Shown in pieces: positions 43,801 through 52,614 of a stretch of DNA of 64,000 bases (its first letter is position 1; each line of letters opens with the position of its first letter). The stretch spans positions 571,501-635,500 of the forward strand of contig NZ_LR134266.1 of the NCBI RefSeq assembly GCF_900636365.1, read 5' to 3'. Made by a program: the position numbers and the translations under genes. Below the pieces are notes generated by a model. It saw only the letters and a list, made by a program, of their open reading frames with translations. It made no database searches and had not been told where the DNA came from. Origin of the DNA: Streptococcus viridans. GTDB lineage: Bacteria > Bacillota > Bacilli > Lactobacillales > Streptococcaceae.

Positions 43801-44181
43801 ATGGGTATTTTTGCAGGTTTGATGGGCAATGCTTCTCAAAAAGACGTCGATAAGGTTGAAAAAGATTTAGGGGATATCCTGGTTCCAGGTGAGCAAGTAA
43901 CTCTGGCTTTTAGTTTGATTCGTGACTTGATTGTCTTTACGGAGTACCGTCTGATTTTGGTGGACAAGCAAGGAATGACAGGGAAGAAAACGTCTTATAA
44001 ATCCCTCCCCTATCGTTCCATTTCACGGTTTTCAGTAGAAACATCTGGTCATTTTGATTTGGATGCAGAATTAAAAATTTGGGTTTCATCAGCTGTAGAA
44101 CCATCAGAAACACTTCAATTTAAGAGTGATAATAGTGTTATCGAGATCCAGCAGGCCTTAGCAGCCGCTGTATTGCGTTGA
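43801..44181 (+). CDS. Bacterial PH-domain protein
   Basis: A 126-residue cytoplasmic protein with a PH-like (bPH_1/DUF1696) fold: EKDLGDILVPGEQVTLAFS, then RDLIVFTEYRLILVDKQGMT, then KKTSYKSLPYRSISRFSVE, and the closing helix IEIQQALAAAVL. The molecular role is unknown. ATG 43801 follows TGGAGG at 43787-43792; the upstream in-frame GTG 43786 overlaps that site. A TATAGT -10 box at 43755-43760 lies opposite the thiT promoter region. Confidence 0.88.
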   Translation: MGIFAGLMGNASQKDVDKVEKDLGDILVPGEQVTLAFSLIRDLIVFTEYRLILVDKQGMTGKKTSYKSLPYRSISRFSVETSGHFDLDAELKIWVSSAVEPSETLQFKSDNSVIEIQQALAAAVLR

Positions 44182-44263
44182 TCAGTGAATGAGGACAGGA
44201 CTCATCTAGCGATTTCGGATAATCGGGTAGGAGTACTGGTAGATAAGGTAAAGAGGAAACGAA

Positions 44264-45172
44264 ATGTTCGTTGAAAAAAAGTTAGGAGATGGTCGGAGTT
44301 GGATTAATATTGATTCTGACTTGATTGCAGAAACATCCCAGTTGTACCAAAAGTATGGTATTGATCAAGAAACCATTGAATATGCATTGGATAAAAATGA
44401 ACGTGCCCACATGGATTACAACCGTGAAAATGGAACTGTGACTTTTATTTATAATGTCTTGGACATGGAAAAGGAAAAGGAATATTATGAAACGATTCCA
44501 ATGACTTTCATTGTCCAGGGGCCACGTCTTGTAACTATTAGTAACCGAGACAACGCCTATATTATTGCACAAATGGAACGCTATGTTGATGCTCATGAAA
44601 GTTTATCCACCTTTAAACTCTTGTTTGCAGGCCTTGAGATGATTAGTAATGCTTATTATCCGATTATTGAGCGTCTAGATAAGCACAAGGATGAGATTAC
44701 TCGTCTCTTACGAAAAACGACAACTAGTAAGAACCTTTATGCTCTTTCTGACGTGGAAACAGGTATGGTCTATCTAGCATCCGCTGCCAAGCAAAATCGC
44801 ATGCTTCTGGAACATATCAGGGCTCACCTAATCTACCGCCAATTTGATGATGTGGAAAAAGAACAATTTGATGATGCCATGATTGAGGCCAGACAGTTGG
44901 TGTATATGACGGAGTTGAACTCTCAGGTCTTGCAGCAATTGTCTAGCTCTTACAATAACATCCTAAATAACAATTTGAATGATAATTTGACCACCTTGAC
45001 CATCTTAGAAGCTCTGTTAGCGGTCTTAGCAGTTGTCACTGGTTTCTTTGGAATGAATGTTCCATTGCCGTTTACAAATGATCCCAATGCCTGGATTTAT
45101 ATTTCGGTCGCTAGCTTCGTCTTGTGGTTGATGTTATCACGAATCTTGCGCTGGATTGCCCATAAACGATAA
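44264..45172 (+). CDS. CorA-family divalent cation transporter
   Basis: A 302-residue protein: a soluble cytoplasmic N-terminal funnel (about 1-235), then two C-terminal helices with the selectivity motif GMN in TGFFGMNVPLPF near residue 268, and a basic tail. CorA pentamers move Mg2+ and other divalent ions. The length and GMN motif support CorA, while the exact ion is not certain. AGAGGAAACGA precedes ATG 44264. A terminator follows at once. Confidence 0.94.
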   Translation: MFVEKKLGDGRSWINIDSDLIAETSQLYQKYGIDQETIEYALDKNERAHMDYNRENGTVTFIYNVLDMEKEKEYYETIPMTFIVQGPRLVTISNRDNAYIIAQMERYVDAHESLSTFKLLFAGLEMISNAYYPIIERLDKHKDEITRLLRKTTTSKNLYALSDVETGMVYLASAAKQNRMLLEHIRAHLIYRQFDDVEKEQFDDAMIEARQLVYMTELNSQVLQQLSSSYNNILNNNLNDNLTTLTILEALLAVLAVVTGFFGMNVPLPFTNDPNAWIYISVASFVLWLMLSRILRWIAHKR

Positions 45173-45174
45173 AA

Positions 45175-45210
45175 AAAGAGAGGTAGGGAAGAAATTCCTT
45201 ACCTCTTTCG
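45175..45210 (+). terminator. Terminator after the corA-like gene
   Basis: AGAGAGGTAGGGAA - GAAA - TTCCTTACCTCTTT: a stem of about 12 bases followed by T-rich sequence. Confidence 0.88.
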
Positions 45211-45866
45211 TATCTTGGCTATTTCAGAAAATCCTTCATTTTTAACTCTGCCTCCCCTAAGAAGAAGAGGCAGTTTTGATACAAGTGATCGACTGTACAA
45301 AATCTTCTTGGAAATAGTAGGAGTAGATTTAAAAGTACTGAGTGGATTATAAACAATTTATAATTGGATTGAATCGTTGAATCAGTTAAATGAATGAAGC
45401 ATTTTAATGATACTGAAATAACCTAGATACTAGAATCATTATACATATTTTTATATTAAAAATCAAGGAAACAATCCCAAAATAAAAGGGGATTTATTGT
45501 GAGTGAAAATTTTTAGAAAGCCTATTGTAACGCTGTTTTTATGAGGTGATTCAAAGTAAAGAAGAGACTTCACAGTCTTTTATATTATCGCAAATTTAAA
45601 AAATAAATTATACTAATTATCCAAAGGTGGAAAGAGCTTTTTTGAAAGGGGTTACGAAATAAAAACCTTTTAACCTGTTTCGTTTTACTATCTTTTAAAC
45701 CTAGTCTATGGTATACTAGATTGGTTGCAAAGAAAGCAGTACTTTTCTTTAGTGGAAAAGAAGCAACACGGTCTTTCATAAAAGCTATGAAAGTACGTCA
45801 TGACAAGAAAAGTATAAACTAAGCGCTATAGGATGGCTTCGCACCATCTTTAGAAAGAAGAATAAC
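45211..45866 (+). other. 656-base gap before cshA
   Basis: No convincing gene. It holds a second hairpin CTGCCTC/GAGGCAG followed by TTTT (45248-45277), then about 400 AT-rich bases with nothing recognised, a TATACT -10 box at 45712-45717, and a leader of about 150 bases before the cshA GTG. The leader contains CTTTCATA/TATGAAAG (about 45774-45794) and GATGG/CCATC (about 45833-45849) hairpins. Confidence 0.6.
45712..45717 (+). promoter_or_regulatory. cshA -10 box
   Basis: TATACT, with no strong -35 partner. The transcript start would give a leader of about 145 bases with two hairpins. Confidence 0.55.
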
Positions 45867-47441
45867 GTGAAATTTAATGAATTTAATCTTTCTGCTGATT
45901 TGTTAGCAGAAATTGAAAAAGCAGGATTTGTAGAAGCAAGTCCTATCCAAGAGCAAACCATTCCTTTGGCTCTTGAGGGAAAAGATGTTATCGGTCAAGC
46001 ACAGACTGGTACAGGGAAAACTGCAGCCTTTGGCTTGCCAACTCTTGAAAAAATTCGTACAGAAGAAGCAACTATCCAAGCTTTAGTAATTGCCCCAACT
46101 CGTGAACTAGCTGTTCAAAGTCAGGAAGAACTCTTCCGCTTTGGCCGTAGTAAAGGTGTGAAAGTCCGTTCAGTATACGGTGGTTCAAGTATTGAAAAAC
46201 AAATCAAGGCTCTTAAATCAGGTGCCCACATCGTTGTAGGAACACCGGGACGTTTACTTGACTTGATTAAACGCAAGGCTCTGAAATTACATGATATTGA
46301 AACCTTGATTTTAGATGAAGCAGATGAAATGCTGAACATGGGATTCCTTGAAGATATTGAAGATATCATCTCTCGTGTACCGGAAAATCGTCAAACCTTG
46401 CTCTTTTCAGCGACTATGCCAGATGCTATCAAACGTATTGGTGTTCAGTTCATGAAAGAACCTGAGCATGTGAAGATTGCTGCTAAAGAATTAACAACAG
46501 AACTGGTAGACCAGTACTATATCCGCGTTAAGGAACAAGAAAAATTCGACACCATGACTCGTCTTATGGATGTTGATCAACCTGAGTTGTCAATCGTTTT
46601 TGGTCGTACCAAACGTCGTGTAGATGAGTTGACTCGTGGGCTGAAAATCCGTGGTTTCCGTGCAGAAGGGATTCATGGAGATTTGGACCAAAACAAACGT
46701 CTTCGTGTCCTTCGTGATTTTAAAAATGGCAACCTTGATGTCCTCGTTGCAACAGACGTAGCTGCCCGTGGTTTGGATATTTCAGGTGTGACTCATGTCT
46801 ACAACTACGATATCCCACAAGACCCTGAGAGTTATGTTCACCGTATTGGTCGTACAGGACGTGCAGGTAAGTCAGGTCAGTCTATTACCTTCGTTTCACC
46901 TAATGAAATGGGTTATCTCCAAATCATTGAGAACTTAACTAAGAAACGTATGAAAGGTCTCAAGCCGGCAAGTGCAGAAGAAGCCTTCCAAGCTAAGAAG
47001 CAGGTTGCACTGAAGAAAATTGAACGTGATTTTGCGAATGAGGAGATCCGTAGCAACTTTGAAAAGTTTGGCAAGGATGCTCGTCAATTAGCATCAGAAT
47101 TCAGCCCAGAAGAATTGGCCATGTATATCCTCAGCTTAACTGTTCAAGACCCAGATAGTCTTCCTGAGGTTGAGATTGCACGTGAAAAACCGTTACCATT
47201 TAAACCATCTGGTGGTGGCTTCGGTGGCAAAGGCAAGGGTGGTCGAGGAGGCCGTCGTGGGGATGACCGTCGAGACCGTGATCGCCGTGGCAATGGTCGT
47301 CGTGATGACTATCGTAAAGGTGGACGTTCAAAGGATCGTTTTGATAAAGAGAAGCGTTACCGTAAGGATAATAAAAAACCACGCAATACTTCAAGCGAGA
47401 AGAAAACAGGCTTTGTGATTCGGAACAAAGGAGATAAATAA
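45867..47441 (+). CDS. cshA: DEAD-box RNA helicase CshA
   Basis: A 524-residue RNA helicase of ribosome assembly, RNA decay and cold adaptation. The helicase motifs are in order: AQTGTGKTAAFG, PTRELAVQ, GTPGRLLD, LILDEADEMLN (DEAD box), LFSATMP, VATDVAARGLDI and HRIGRTGRAG. A dimerisation-type region follows, then a long basic Arg/Gly/Asp-rich tail from about residue 440, as in CshA. The start is GTG 45867 with GAAAGAAG upstream. The long structured leader suggests cold-dependent control. Confidence 0.95.
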   Translation: MKFNEFNLSADLLAEIEKAGFVEASPIQEQTIPLALEGKDVIGQAQTGTGKTAAFGLPTLEKIRTEEATIQALVIAPTRELAVQSQEELFRFGRSKGVKVRSVYGGSSIEKQIKALKSGAHIVVGTPGRLLDLIKRKALKLHDIETLILDEADEMLNMGFLEDIEDIISRVPENRQTLLFSATMPDAIKRIGVQFMKEPEHVKIAAKELTTELVDQYYIRVKEQEKFDTMTRLMDVDQPELSIVFGRTKRRVDELTRGLKIRGFRAEGIHGDLDQNKRLRVLRDFKNGNLDVLVATDVAARGLDISGVTHVYNYDIPQDPESYVHRIGRTGRAGKSGQSITFVSPNEMGYLQIIENLTKKRMKGLKPASAEEAFQAKKQVALKKIERDFANEEIRSNFEKFGKDARQLASEFSPEELAMYILSLTVQDPDSLPEVEIAREKPLPFKPSGGGFGGKGKGGRGGRRGDDRRDRDRRGNGRRDDYRKGGRSKDRFDKEKRYRKDNKKPRNTSSEKKTGFVIRNKGDK

Positions 47442-47445
47442 AAAA

Positions 47446-47478
47446 TACAAGGGTAAACACATGTTTACCCTTGTATAT
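47446..47478 (+). terminator. Terminator after cshA
   Basis: TACAAGGGTAAAC - ACAT - GTTTACCCTTGTA, a perfect 13-base stem with A/T tails on both sides. Confidence 0.92.
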
Positions 47479-47525
47479 TTATAAGGAGACCGAAATTCGT
47501 AAACAAAACGTTTGCTAACACTCTG

Positions 47526-47539
47526 TGATAGCGCTATCA
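47526..47539 (+). promoter_or_regulatory. Palindromic cre (CcpA) site upstream of lacR
   Basis: TGATAGCGCTATCA is a perfect palindrome and a full match to the cre consensus TGWNANCGNTNWCA. It is about 190 bases upstream of the lacR promoter, between the cshA terminator and lacR. The remainder of the 326-base gap 47442-47767 is AT-rich and shows nothing else. Confidence 0.65.
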
Positions 47540-47709
47540 ATTCTGTTAACATATTAAGAATACAACTTTTTATAAGTCCTGTCAACAGATTTGCTAAAAA
47601 AAATCTACTTTTTTTAAAAAGGTGAACAAAAAATAAATTTTTTCTACAAAAATGACCAACAAAATAAGTGATTAATATAGAAAAAAATCGATAAAATATT
47701 TGTTTCTTA

Positions 47710-47737
47710 TTGAAAATGTTCACTATTATAGTATAAT
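47710..47737 (+). promoter_or_regulatory. lacR promoter
   Basis: TTGAAA (47710-47715), 16-base spacer, TATAAT (47732-47737). TGTTTCTTAT directly upstream (47701-47710) is one mismatch from the TGTTTNWTTT half-site recalled for lactococcal LacR, suggesting autoregulation. Confidence 0.65.
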
Positions 47738-47767
47738 GAAAGCAGAAATAGGAAAGTAGGACGTCAT

Positions 47768-48514
47768 ATGAAAGAGAGTAGACACGTAGCAATCTTACAA
47801 GAGTTGGATAAAAATGAAGTAGTCTCTGTTAAGGATCTGAGCGATCTCTTAGGTGTAACCGATATGACAATCCGACGGGATTTGATGGACTTAGAAGAAC
47901 AAGGCCTATTGGTCCGTGTTCATGGAGGGGCCCATAGAAAAATCAAAGATAGTCTGGCAGAAGTTTCCCATACAGAAAAGAACATGTTGAATGTGGAAGA
48001 GAAAAGGGAGATTGCTCAAAAATGTGCAGCTTTGATTGATGAAGGCGATACAATTTTTATTGGAGCAGGGACCACTACAGATTTTATTGGCGATTATCTT
48101 GATGGGAAACATGTCAGTATTGTCACCAATTCCTTGCCGATTTTTGAAAAATTAAAAGACCAACCGAATTGTGATATCATTTTAGTTGGCGGACGCTATA
48201 GGGTCAAGACACAGACCTTTGTAGGACAGTTTGCAAATAAGCTCTTAAAGGAAATAAAAGTTTCAAAAGCCTTTATCGGAGTAAATGGGATTGATGGCCA
48301 TACAGCTATGACCGCAAACGAAGAAGAAGGAAATGGCAATAAAATTATTCTTAACAATGCCATTGAAAAGTATATAGTAGCAGATAATAGTAAGTTTGAT
48401 AGCTATTCTTTCTATGCCTTTTACCGTTTAGATGATTTAAATGCAGTGATTACCGATCATTCTATCTCTAAAAAGGTGCGAGAAAAATACAATTCCTATA
48501 CAAAAATTTTGTAA
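47768..48514 (+). CDS. lacR: DeoR-family repressor of the galactose/tagatose operon
   Basis: A 248-residue DNA-binding protein. The N-terminal DeoR helix-turn-helix (VSVKDLSDLLGVTDMTIRRD) is followed by LVRVHGGAH and a DeoRC sugar-phosphate sensor domain with IGAGTTTDFI, VTNSLPIF, LVGGRYR and FIGVNGID. LacR proteins release DNA when tagatose-6-phosphate (or a related sugar phosphate) builds up. Its place directly before the gat-lac operon supports the name. GGAAAGTAGGA lies upstream of ATG 47768. Confidence 0.92.
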   Translation: MKESRHVAILQELDKNEVVSVKDLSDLLGVTDMTIRRDLMDLEEQGLLVRVHGGAHRKIKDSLAEVSHTEKNMLNVEEKREIAQKCAALIDEGDTIFIGAGTTTDFIGDYLDGKHVSIVTNSLPIFEKLKDQPNCDIILVGGRYRVKTQTFVGQFANKLLKEIKVSKAFIGVNGIDGHTAMTANEEEGNGNKIILNNAIEKYIVADNSKFDSYSFYAFYRLDDLNAVITDHSISKKVREKYNSYTKIL

Positions 48515-48538
48515 AAATTAGAAAAGAAACAGCTAAAC

Positions 48539-48570
48539 GGCCAGGATTCAAGCAGATCCTGGTCTTTTTT
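48539..48570 (+). terminator. Terminator after lacR
   Basis: CCAGGAT / ATCCTGG around TCAAGCAG with TTTTTT behind. It separates lacR from the gat-lac operon, which has its own promoter. Confidence 0.88.
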
Positions 48571-48612
48571 CATATTCTTTCATAGGGTAGGGCCTACAAA
48601 ATAAATCTATAA

Positions 48613-48679
48613 AAAATAAACAAAAAAGAACAAAAAATTACATATTGTAATTGACAGCGTATTCATATAGTGATATACT
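48613..48679 (+). promoter_or_regulatory. gat-lac operon promoter with LacR-like and cre-like sites
   Basis: TTGACA (48651-48656), 17 bases, TATACT (48674-48679): near-consensus. TGACAGCGTATTCA (48652-48665) fits the cre consensus with one mismatch and overlaps the -35 box. On the minus strand TGTTTATTTT (plus 48613-48622) and TGTTCTTTTT (48623-48632) resemble LacR half-sites, the first exactly and the second with one mismatch. Together these suggest galactose induction and glucose repression. Confidence 0.7.
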
Positions 48680-48722
48680 TATCGTGTAAATAAAAAAAGG
48701 TAAAAGTGGAAGGGGTGAAAAG

Positions 48723-49199
48723 ATGGGATTAAATCAACTGTTTAATCGGGAATTAGTCTTTTGCCTAGATGTTGCGAATCAAGAAGAATTGTTTGAACAG
48801 GTTGCAACTTTATTGGAAGAACGTCAAATTGTGACAGATTCTTATCGAGTTGCATTAAAAGAAAGAGAGAAATCGTTCCCTACAGGCTTAGATATGGAAT
48901 TTCTAGGAAAGGATTTGCCAAATGTGGCCATTCCTCACACGGATATCATTCATAACCTGACAGAGAATATTGTAGTTGTTCGATTAAAAAATCCAGTAAC
49001 CTTCCACAATATGATCGCGCCTGATAAGGAAGTAGAAGTTTCGCTTTTATTCTTCATCATTAACAATTCTAGTTCCAGCCAAACAAACATATTGGCGCAC
49101 TTGATGGATTTCTTTACGACAAACGGAAATCTTGAAAACATGTCGAAGTTGGAAAATGAAGAAGACTTATATCGCTACATTACAGAAGCGATTGCTTAA
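48723..49199 (+). CDS. gatA: PTS galactitol/galactose-family EIIA
   Basis: A 158-residue phosphocarrier of the fructose/mannitol-type EIIA family. The phosphorylated His is in DLPNVAIPHTDIIHN near residue 67, and the N-terminal FNRELVFCLDVANQEELFEQ fits the fold. It receives phosphate from HPr and passes it to the IIB subunit. AAGGGGTGAAAAG precedes ATG 48723. It is first in the catabolic operon. The sugar is galactose by inference from the tagatose pathway genes that follow. Confidence 0.93.
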   Translation: MGLNQLFNRELVFCLDVANQEELFEQVATLLEERQIVTDSYRVALKEREKSFPTGLDMEFLGKDLPNVAIPHTDIIHNLTENIVVVRLKNPVTFHNMIAPDKEVEVSLLFFIINNSSSSQTNILAHLMDFFTTNGNLENMSKLENEEDLYRYITEAIA

Positions 49200-49238
49200 T
49201 AGTAACAAATAAATATATTTATAATGGAGGTCATTCAA

Positions 49239-49544
49239 ATGATTAAAATTTTAGCTGCCTGTGGTGCAGGGGTTAACTCAAGCCACCAAATCAAAAGCGC
49301 TCTAGAAGAAGAGCTTTCAAACCGTGGATATGATGTACAATGTGATGCGGTAATGGTAAAAGATGTCAATGAAGACTTGATTAAAGGCTATGATATCTTC
49401 ACGCCAATCGCTGCAACAGACCTTGGTTTTGACCCTGGTATTCCAGTAGTTGAAGCTGGTCCAATCTTGTTCCGTATTCCAGCTATGAGCGCTCCGGTAT
49501 ATGATAATATCGAAGCAACCATCAAAGAACACGGCTTAAGCTAA
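49239..49544 (+). CDS. gatB: PTS galactitol/galactose-family EIIB
   Basis: A 101-residue PTS IIB with a P-loop type phospho-Cys near residue 8: IKILAACGAGVNSSHQIKSA. It transfers phosphate to the sugar during import. ATG 49239 is chosen over the GTC-near upstream frame because TGGAGG (49225-49230) is properly spaced. It lies 39 bases after gatA. Confidence 0.93.
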   Translation: MIKILAACGAGVNSSHQIKSALEEELSNRGYDVQCDAVMVKDVNEDLIKGYDIFTPIAATDLGFDPGIPVVEAGPILFRIPAMSAPVYDNIEATIKEHGLS

Positions 49545-49640
49545 TTTGTTCATCTGTATTTTGTAAGCGGTTCCTATGTCAGGAGTTGCTGATATTCATA
49601 ATTTTGTAAAATATAAAAATATAAATCGGGAGGATTTATT

Positions 49641-51116
49641 ATGAACGGCATTATCGATTTTGCCAATAAGTTTTTCAAACCCATTCTAGATATGGGTGCA
49701 CCGATCATCATGTTGATCGTCTTGACTTTATTGGCTCTCTTGTTTGGAGTGAAATTCTCCAAAGCGCTTGAAGGTGGTATTAAACTTGCCATCGCCCTTA
49801 CAGGTATCGGTGCAATCATCGGTATGTTGAATGGAGCTTTCTCAGCGTCTCTTGCAAAATTCGTTGAGAACACTGGTATTCAATTGAATATCACAGACGT
49901 TGGTTGGGCGCCTCTTGCGACTATCACTTGGGGGTCTGCCTGGACACTTTACTTCTTGCTAGTTATGTTGGTTGTCAACGTTGTTATGCTTGCAATGAAG
50001 AAAACAGATACACTTGACGTCGATATCTTCGATATTTGGCACTTGTCTATCACAGGTCTTTTGATTAAATGGTATGCTGATAAGAATGGTGTTAGCGCAG
50101 GAGTTTCCCTCTTCGTTGCAACTCTTGCAGTAGTCCTTGTAGGGATTATGAAGATCATCAACTCAGACTTGATGAAACCAACATTTGATGACTTGTTGAA
50201 TGCACCTAGCTCTTCACCAATGACATCAACTCACATGAACTACATGATGAACCCAATCATCATGGTTTTGGATAAAATCTTTGACAAATTCTTCCCAGGT
50301 CTTGACAAATACGACTTCGACGCAGCTAAATTGAACAAGAAAATTGGTTTCTGGGGATCTAAATTCTTTATCGGTTTCCTTCTTGGTATTGTCATCGGTA
50401 TCATGGGTACTCCACAACCAGTTGCTGATGTAGCTGATGCTAAAACTTGGGAATTGGTTATTAAAGGTTGGTTGAGCCTTGGTTTGACTGCCGGTGTCTG
50501 CTTGGAATTGTTCTCATTGATCGGTTCTTGGTTCATCGCAGCGGTAGAACCATTGTCACAAGGTATTACAAACGTTGCTACTAAACGTCTTCAAGGACGT
50601 AAATTCAATATCGGTTTGGACTGGCCATTTATCGCTGGTCGTGCTGAAATCTGGGCTTGTGCTAACGTACTTGCACCAATCATGTTGATCGAAGCAGTGC
50701 TTCTTTCTAATGTCGGAAATGGTATCTTGCCACTTGCAGGGATCATCGCTATGGGTGTGACTCCAGCCTTGTTGGTTGTAACACGTGGTAAATTAATCCG
50801 TATGATCGTGTTTGGAACACTCTTGTTGCCACTCTTCCTTCTTTCAGGAACTCTTATCGCACCATTTGCGACAGTATTGGCGAAAAGTGTAAATGCCTTC
50901 CCAGAAGGAGTTGACAAAGCTCAATTGATCACTCACTCAACTCTTGAAGGACCAGTTGAAAAACTTCTTGGTTGGACTATTGGTAACGCAACTACAGGAG
51001 ACATCAAAGCTATTGTTGGTGTGGTTGCCTTCTTAGCATTCTACGTTGGAATCTTTGCATGGTACAGAAAACAAATGATCAAACGTAACGAAGCATACGC
51101 AGCAAATGCAAAATAA
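49641..51116 (+). CDS. gatC: PTS galactitol-family EIIC permease
   Basis: A 491-residue polytopic membrane permease of the galactitol (GatC) family, with roughly ten helices. Typical stretches are FFKPILDMGAPIIMLIVLTL at the start, GWAPLATITWGSAWTLYF, ATKRLQGRKFNIGLDWPFIA and a C-terminal ending in a basic tail. It imports galactose (or galactitol) coupled to phosphorylation by GatB. GGGAGGATTTATT precedes ATG 49641. No lactose-specific EIICB (lacE), lacF or lacG accompanies it. Confidence 0.93.
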   Translation: MNGIIDFANKFFKPILDMGAPIIMLIVLTLLALLFGVKFSKALEGGIKLAIALTGIGAIIGMLNGAFSASLAKFVENTGIQLNITDVGWAPLATITWGSAWTLYFLLVMLVVNVVMLAMKKTDTLDVDIFDIWHLSITGLLIKWYADKNGVSAGVSLFVATLAVVLVGIMKIINSDLMKPTFDDLLNAPSSSPMTSTHMNYMMNPIIMVLDKIFDKFFPGLDKYDFDAAKLNKKIGFWGSKFFIGFLLGIVIGIMGTPQPVADVADAKTWELVIKGWLSLGLTAGVCLELFSLIGSWFIAAVEPLSQGITNVATKRLQGRKFNIGLDWPFIAGRAEIWACANVLAPIMLIEAVLLSNVGNGILPLAGIIAMGVTPALLVVTRGKLIRMIVFGTLLLPLFLLSGTLIAPFATVLAKSVNAFPEGVDKAQLITHSTLEGPVEKLLGWTIGNATTGDIKAIVGVVAFLAFYVGIFAWYRKQMIKRNEAYAANAK

Positions 51117-51218
51117 TCCGCTCCTAAATATGTAACTTGATAAAACTAGGGTATCAATTTCCAGATATGGAGGGGTAGCCTAGTTTTTTCTCTAAAATAA
51201 TATGCTAAGGAGTGAAAT

Positions 51219-52103
51219 ATGAGGATAGCTTTAAAAAATAATGATCTGGAAGTTTGTTTCAAGGAGTTAGGTGGTGAGCTGGCCTCTATCAAGGATCAGG
51301 ATGGTATTCAATATCTTTGGCAGGGTGATGCTCAGTATTGGAGTGGTCAAGCCCCAGTTCTCTTTCCTATCTGTGGTTCGGTTCGAAATGATACAACCTT
51401 GTATCGTCCTCAAGGTGTTGGGAAGATCCCTCGCCACGGGCTAGTTCGCAAGAAAAACTTTGAGCTAGTAGAGCAAACAGAAGATCGGGTGACTTTTGGG
51501 ATAGAAGATACGGAAGAAATGTATCAGCAATATCCCTATCATTTCAGATTAGAAATTTCCTATCAATTGCTAGGTAAGAAGATTCAAGTTACCTATCGGG
51601 TTTACCATCTTGGTGATGAGGGAGTCATGCCGTTTTTTGTTGGTGGCCATCCAGGATTTAATTGTCCGTTAATAGCAGATGAAGGATTTGAAGATTACTA
51701 CCTAGAATTCGAACAAGAAGAGACCTGTAGTATTCCAAAATCCTATCCGGAGACAGGCTTGTTAAACGTCTTTGATCGGACGCCTTTCTTACAGCAAGAA
51801 AAAATCTTGAATCTCAATTACGACCTCTTCCAAAAGGATGCCATTACCTTGGATTGTTTACAATCAAGAAGGGTGACACTCCGTTCTAGAAAGCACGAAA
51901 AGGGGATAAGTGTCCATTTTCCAGATTTTTCAAACTTGATTATCTGGACAACACCAAATAAAGGACCATTTATCGCTTTAGAACCTTGGTCTGGTTTATC
52001 CACTTCCCTTGAAGAGAGTGATTATCTAGAATATAAAAAACAAGTTCGACTCTTACCAGCAGGTCAAGTAGCAGAACTTGGATTTGAAATCGAAATTTTA
52101 TAG
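51219..52103 (+). CDS. lacX: Aldose 1-epimerase family protein (LacX-like)
   Basis: A 294-residue protein of the galactose mutarotase superfamily. The features are FKELGGELASIKDQDG, YLWQGDAQYWSGQAPVLFP, the conserved RHGLVRKKNF region with a catalytic-type His, FFVGGHPGFNCPL with a second His, and IALEPWSGLSTS near the end with Glu as the base position. It interconverts alpha and beta anomers of hexoses or their phosphates. LacX is encoded with lac genes in lactococci; the symbol is given on that basis. AAGGAGTGAAAT precedes ATG 51219. Confidence 0.82.
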   Translation: MRIALKNNDLEVCFKELGGELASIKDQDGIQYLWQGDAQYWSGQAPVLFPICGSVRNDTTLYRPQGVGKIPRHGLVRKKNFELVEQTEDRVTFGIEDTEEMYQQYPYHFRLEISYQLLGKKIQVTYRVYHLGDEGVMPFFVGGHPGFNCPLIADEGFEDYYLEFEQEETCSIPKSYPETGLLNVFDRTPFLQQEKILNLNYDLFQKDAITLDCLQSRRVTLRSRKHEKGISVHFPDFSNLIIWTTPNKGPFIALEPWSGLSTSLEESDYLEYKKQVRLLPAGQVAELGFEIEIL

Positions 52104-52172
52104 AAAATAATGTTGTTGAATATAGAACTTTCTATATTTGATTGAAAAATGAATGAATTGAAGGAGTATAAT

Positions 52173-52598
52173 ATGTCAGTTATTATTGGTGCGGATGCAG
52201 CAGGTATTCGCTTAAAAGAAGTAGTCAAAGAATATTTGGAATCAGAAGGTTTCCAAGTCGTGGACGTGACAGAAGAAGGGCAAGATTTTGTCGATGTGAC
52301 CTTAGCTGTTGCAAAAGAAGTGAAACAAGCAGAAGATAATCTGGGTATTGTCATTGACGCTTACGGAGCTGGTCCATTTATGGTCGCAACTAAAATTAAA
52401 GGAATGGTCGCTGCAGAGGTTTCAGATGAGCGTTCCGCTTACATGACTCGTGGCCACAACAATTCTCGCATGATCACCATGGGGGCTCAAATCGTGGGTG
52501 ATCAATTGGCCAAAAATATTGCCAAAGGTTTTGTAAACGGTAAGTATGACGGCGGTCGCCACCAAATCCGTGTCGATATGCTTAACAAGATGTGCTAA
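52173..52598 (+). CDS. lacA: Galactose-6-phosphate isomerase subunit LacA
   Basis: A 141-residue subunit of the heteromeric isomerase that turns galactose-6-phosphate into tagatose-6-phosphate. The RpiB-like fold shows [18 protein letters not shown] at the start, then [16 protein letters not shown] and [17 protein letters not shown]. In place of the catalytic Cys region of RpiB there is IDAYG, as in LacA, so catalysis needs LacB. AAGGAG at 52161-52166 fixes ATG 52173. Confidence 0.95.
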   Translation: MSVIIGADAAGIRLKEVVKEYLESEGFQVVDVTEEGQDFVDVTLAVAKEVKQAEDNLGIVIDAYGAGPFMVATKIKGMVAAEVSDERSAYMTRGHNNSRMITMGAQIVGDQLAKNIAKGFVNGKYDGGRHQIRVDMLNKMC

Positions 52599-52614
52599 GG
52601 GGAGGAGTAAACGA

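Noticed and set aside
45211..45711. CiaR-controlled small RNAs upstream of cshA
   Set aside because: The tandem TTTAAG boxes expected in front of such genes are not present in a proper arrangement.
47500..47515. CAAAACGTTTGC-type sequence as a second cre site
   Set aside because: It contains an AAACGTTT palindrome but misses several fixed positions of the cre consensus on both strands.
47391..47792. 133-codon minus-strand frame between cshA and lacR
   Set aside because: It crosses the cshA terminator and the lacR promoter, is extremely rich in Phe/Leu/Tyr from AT-rich DNA and has no plausible ribosome site.
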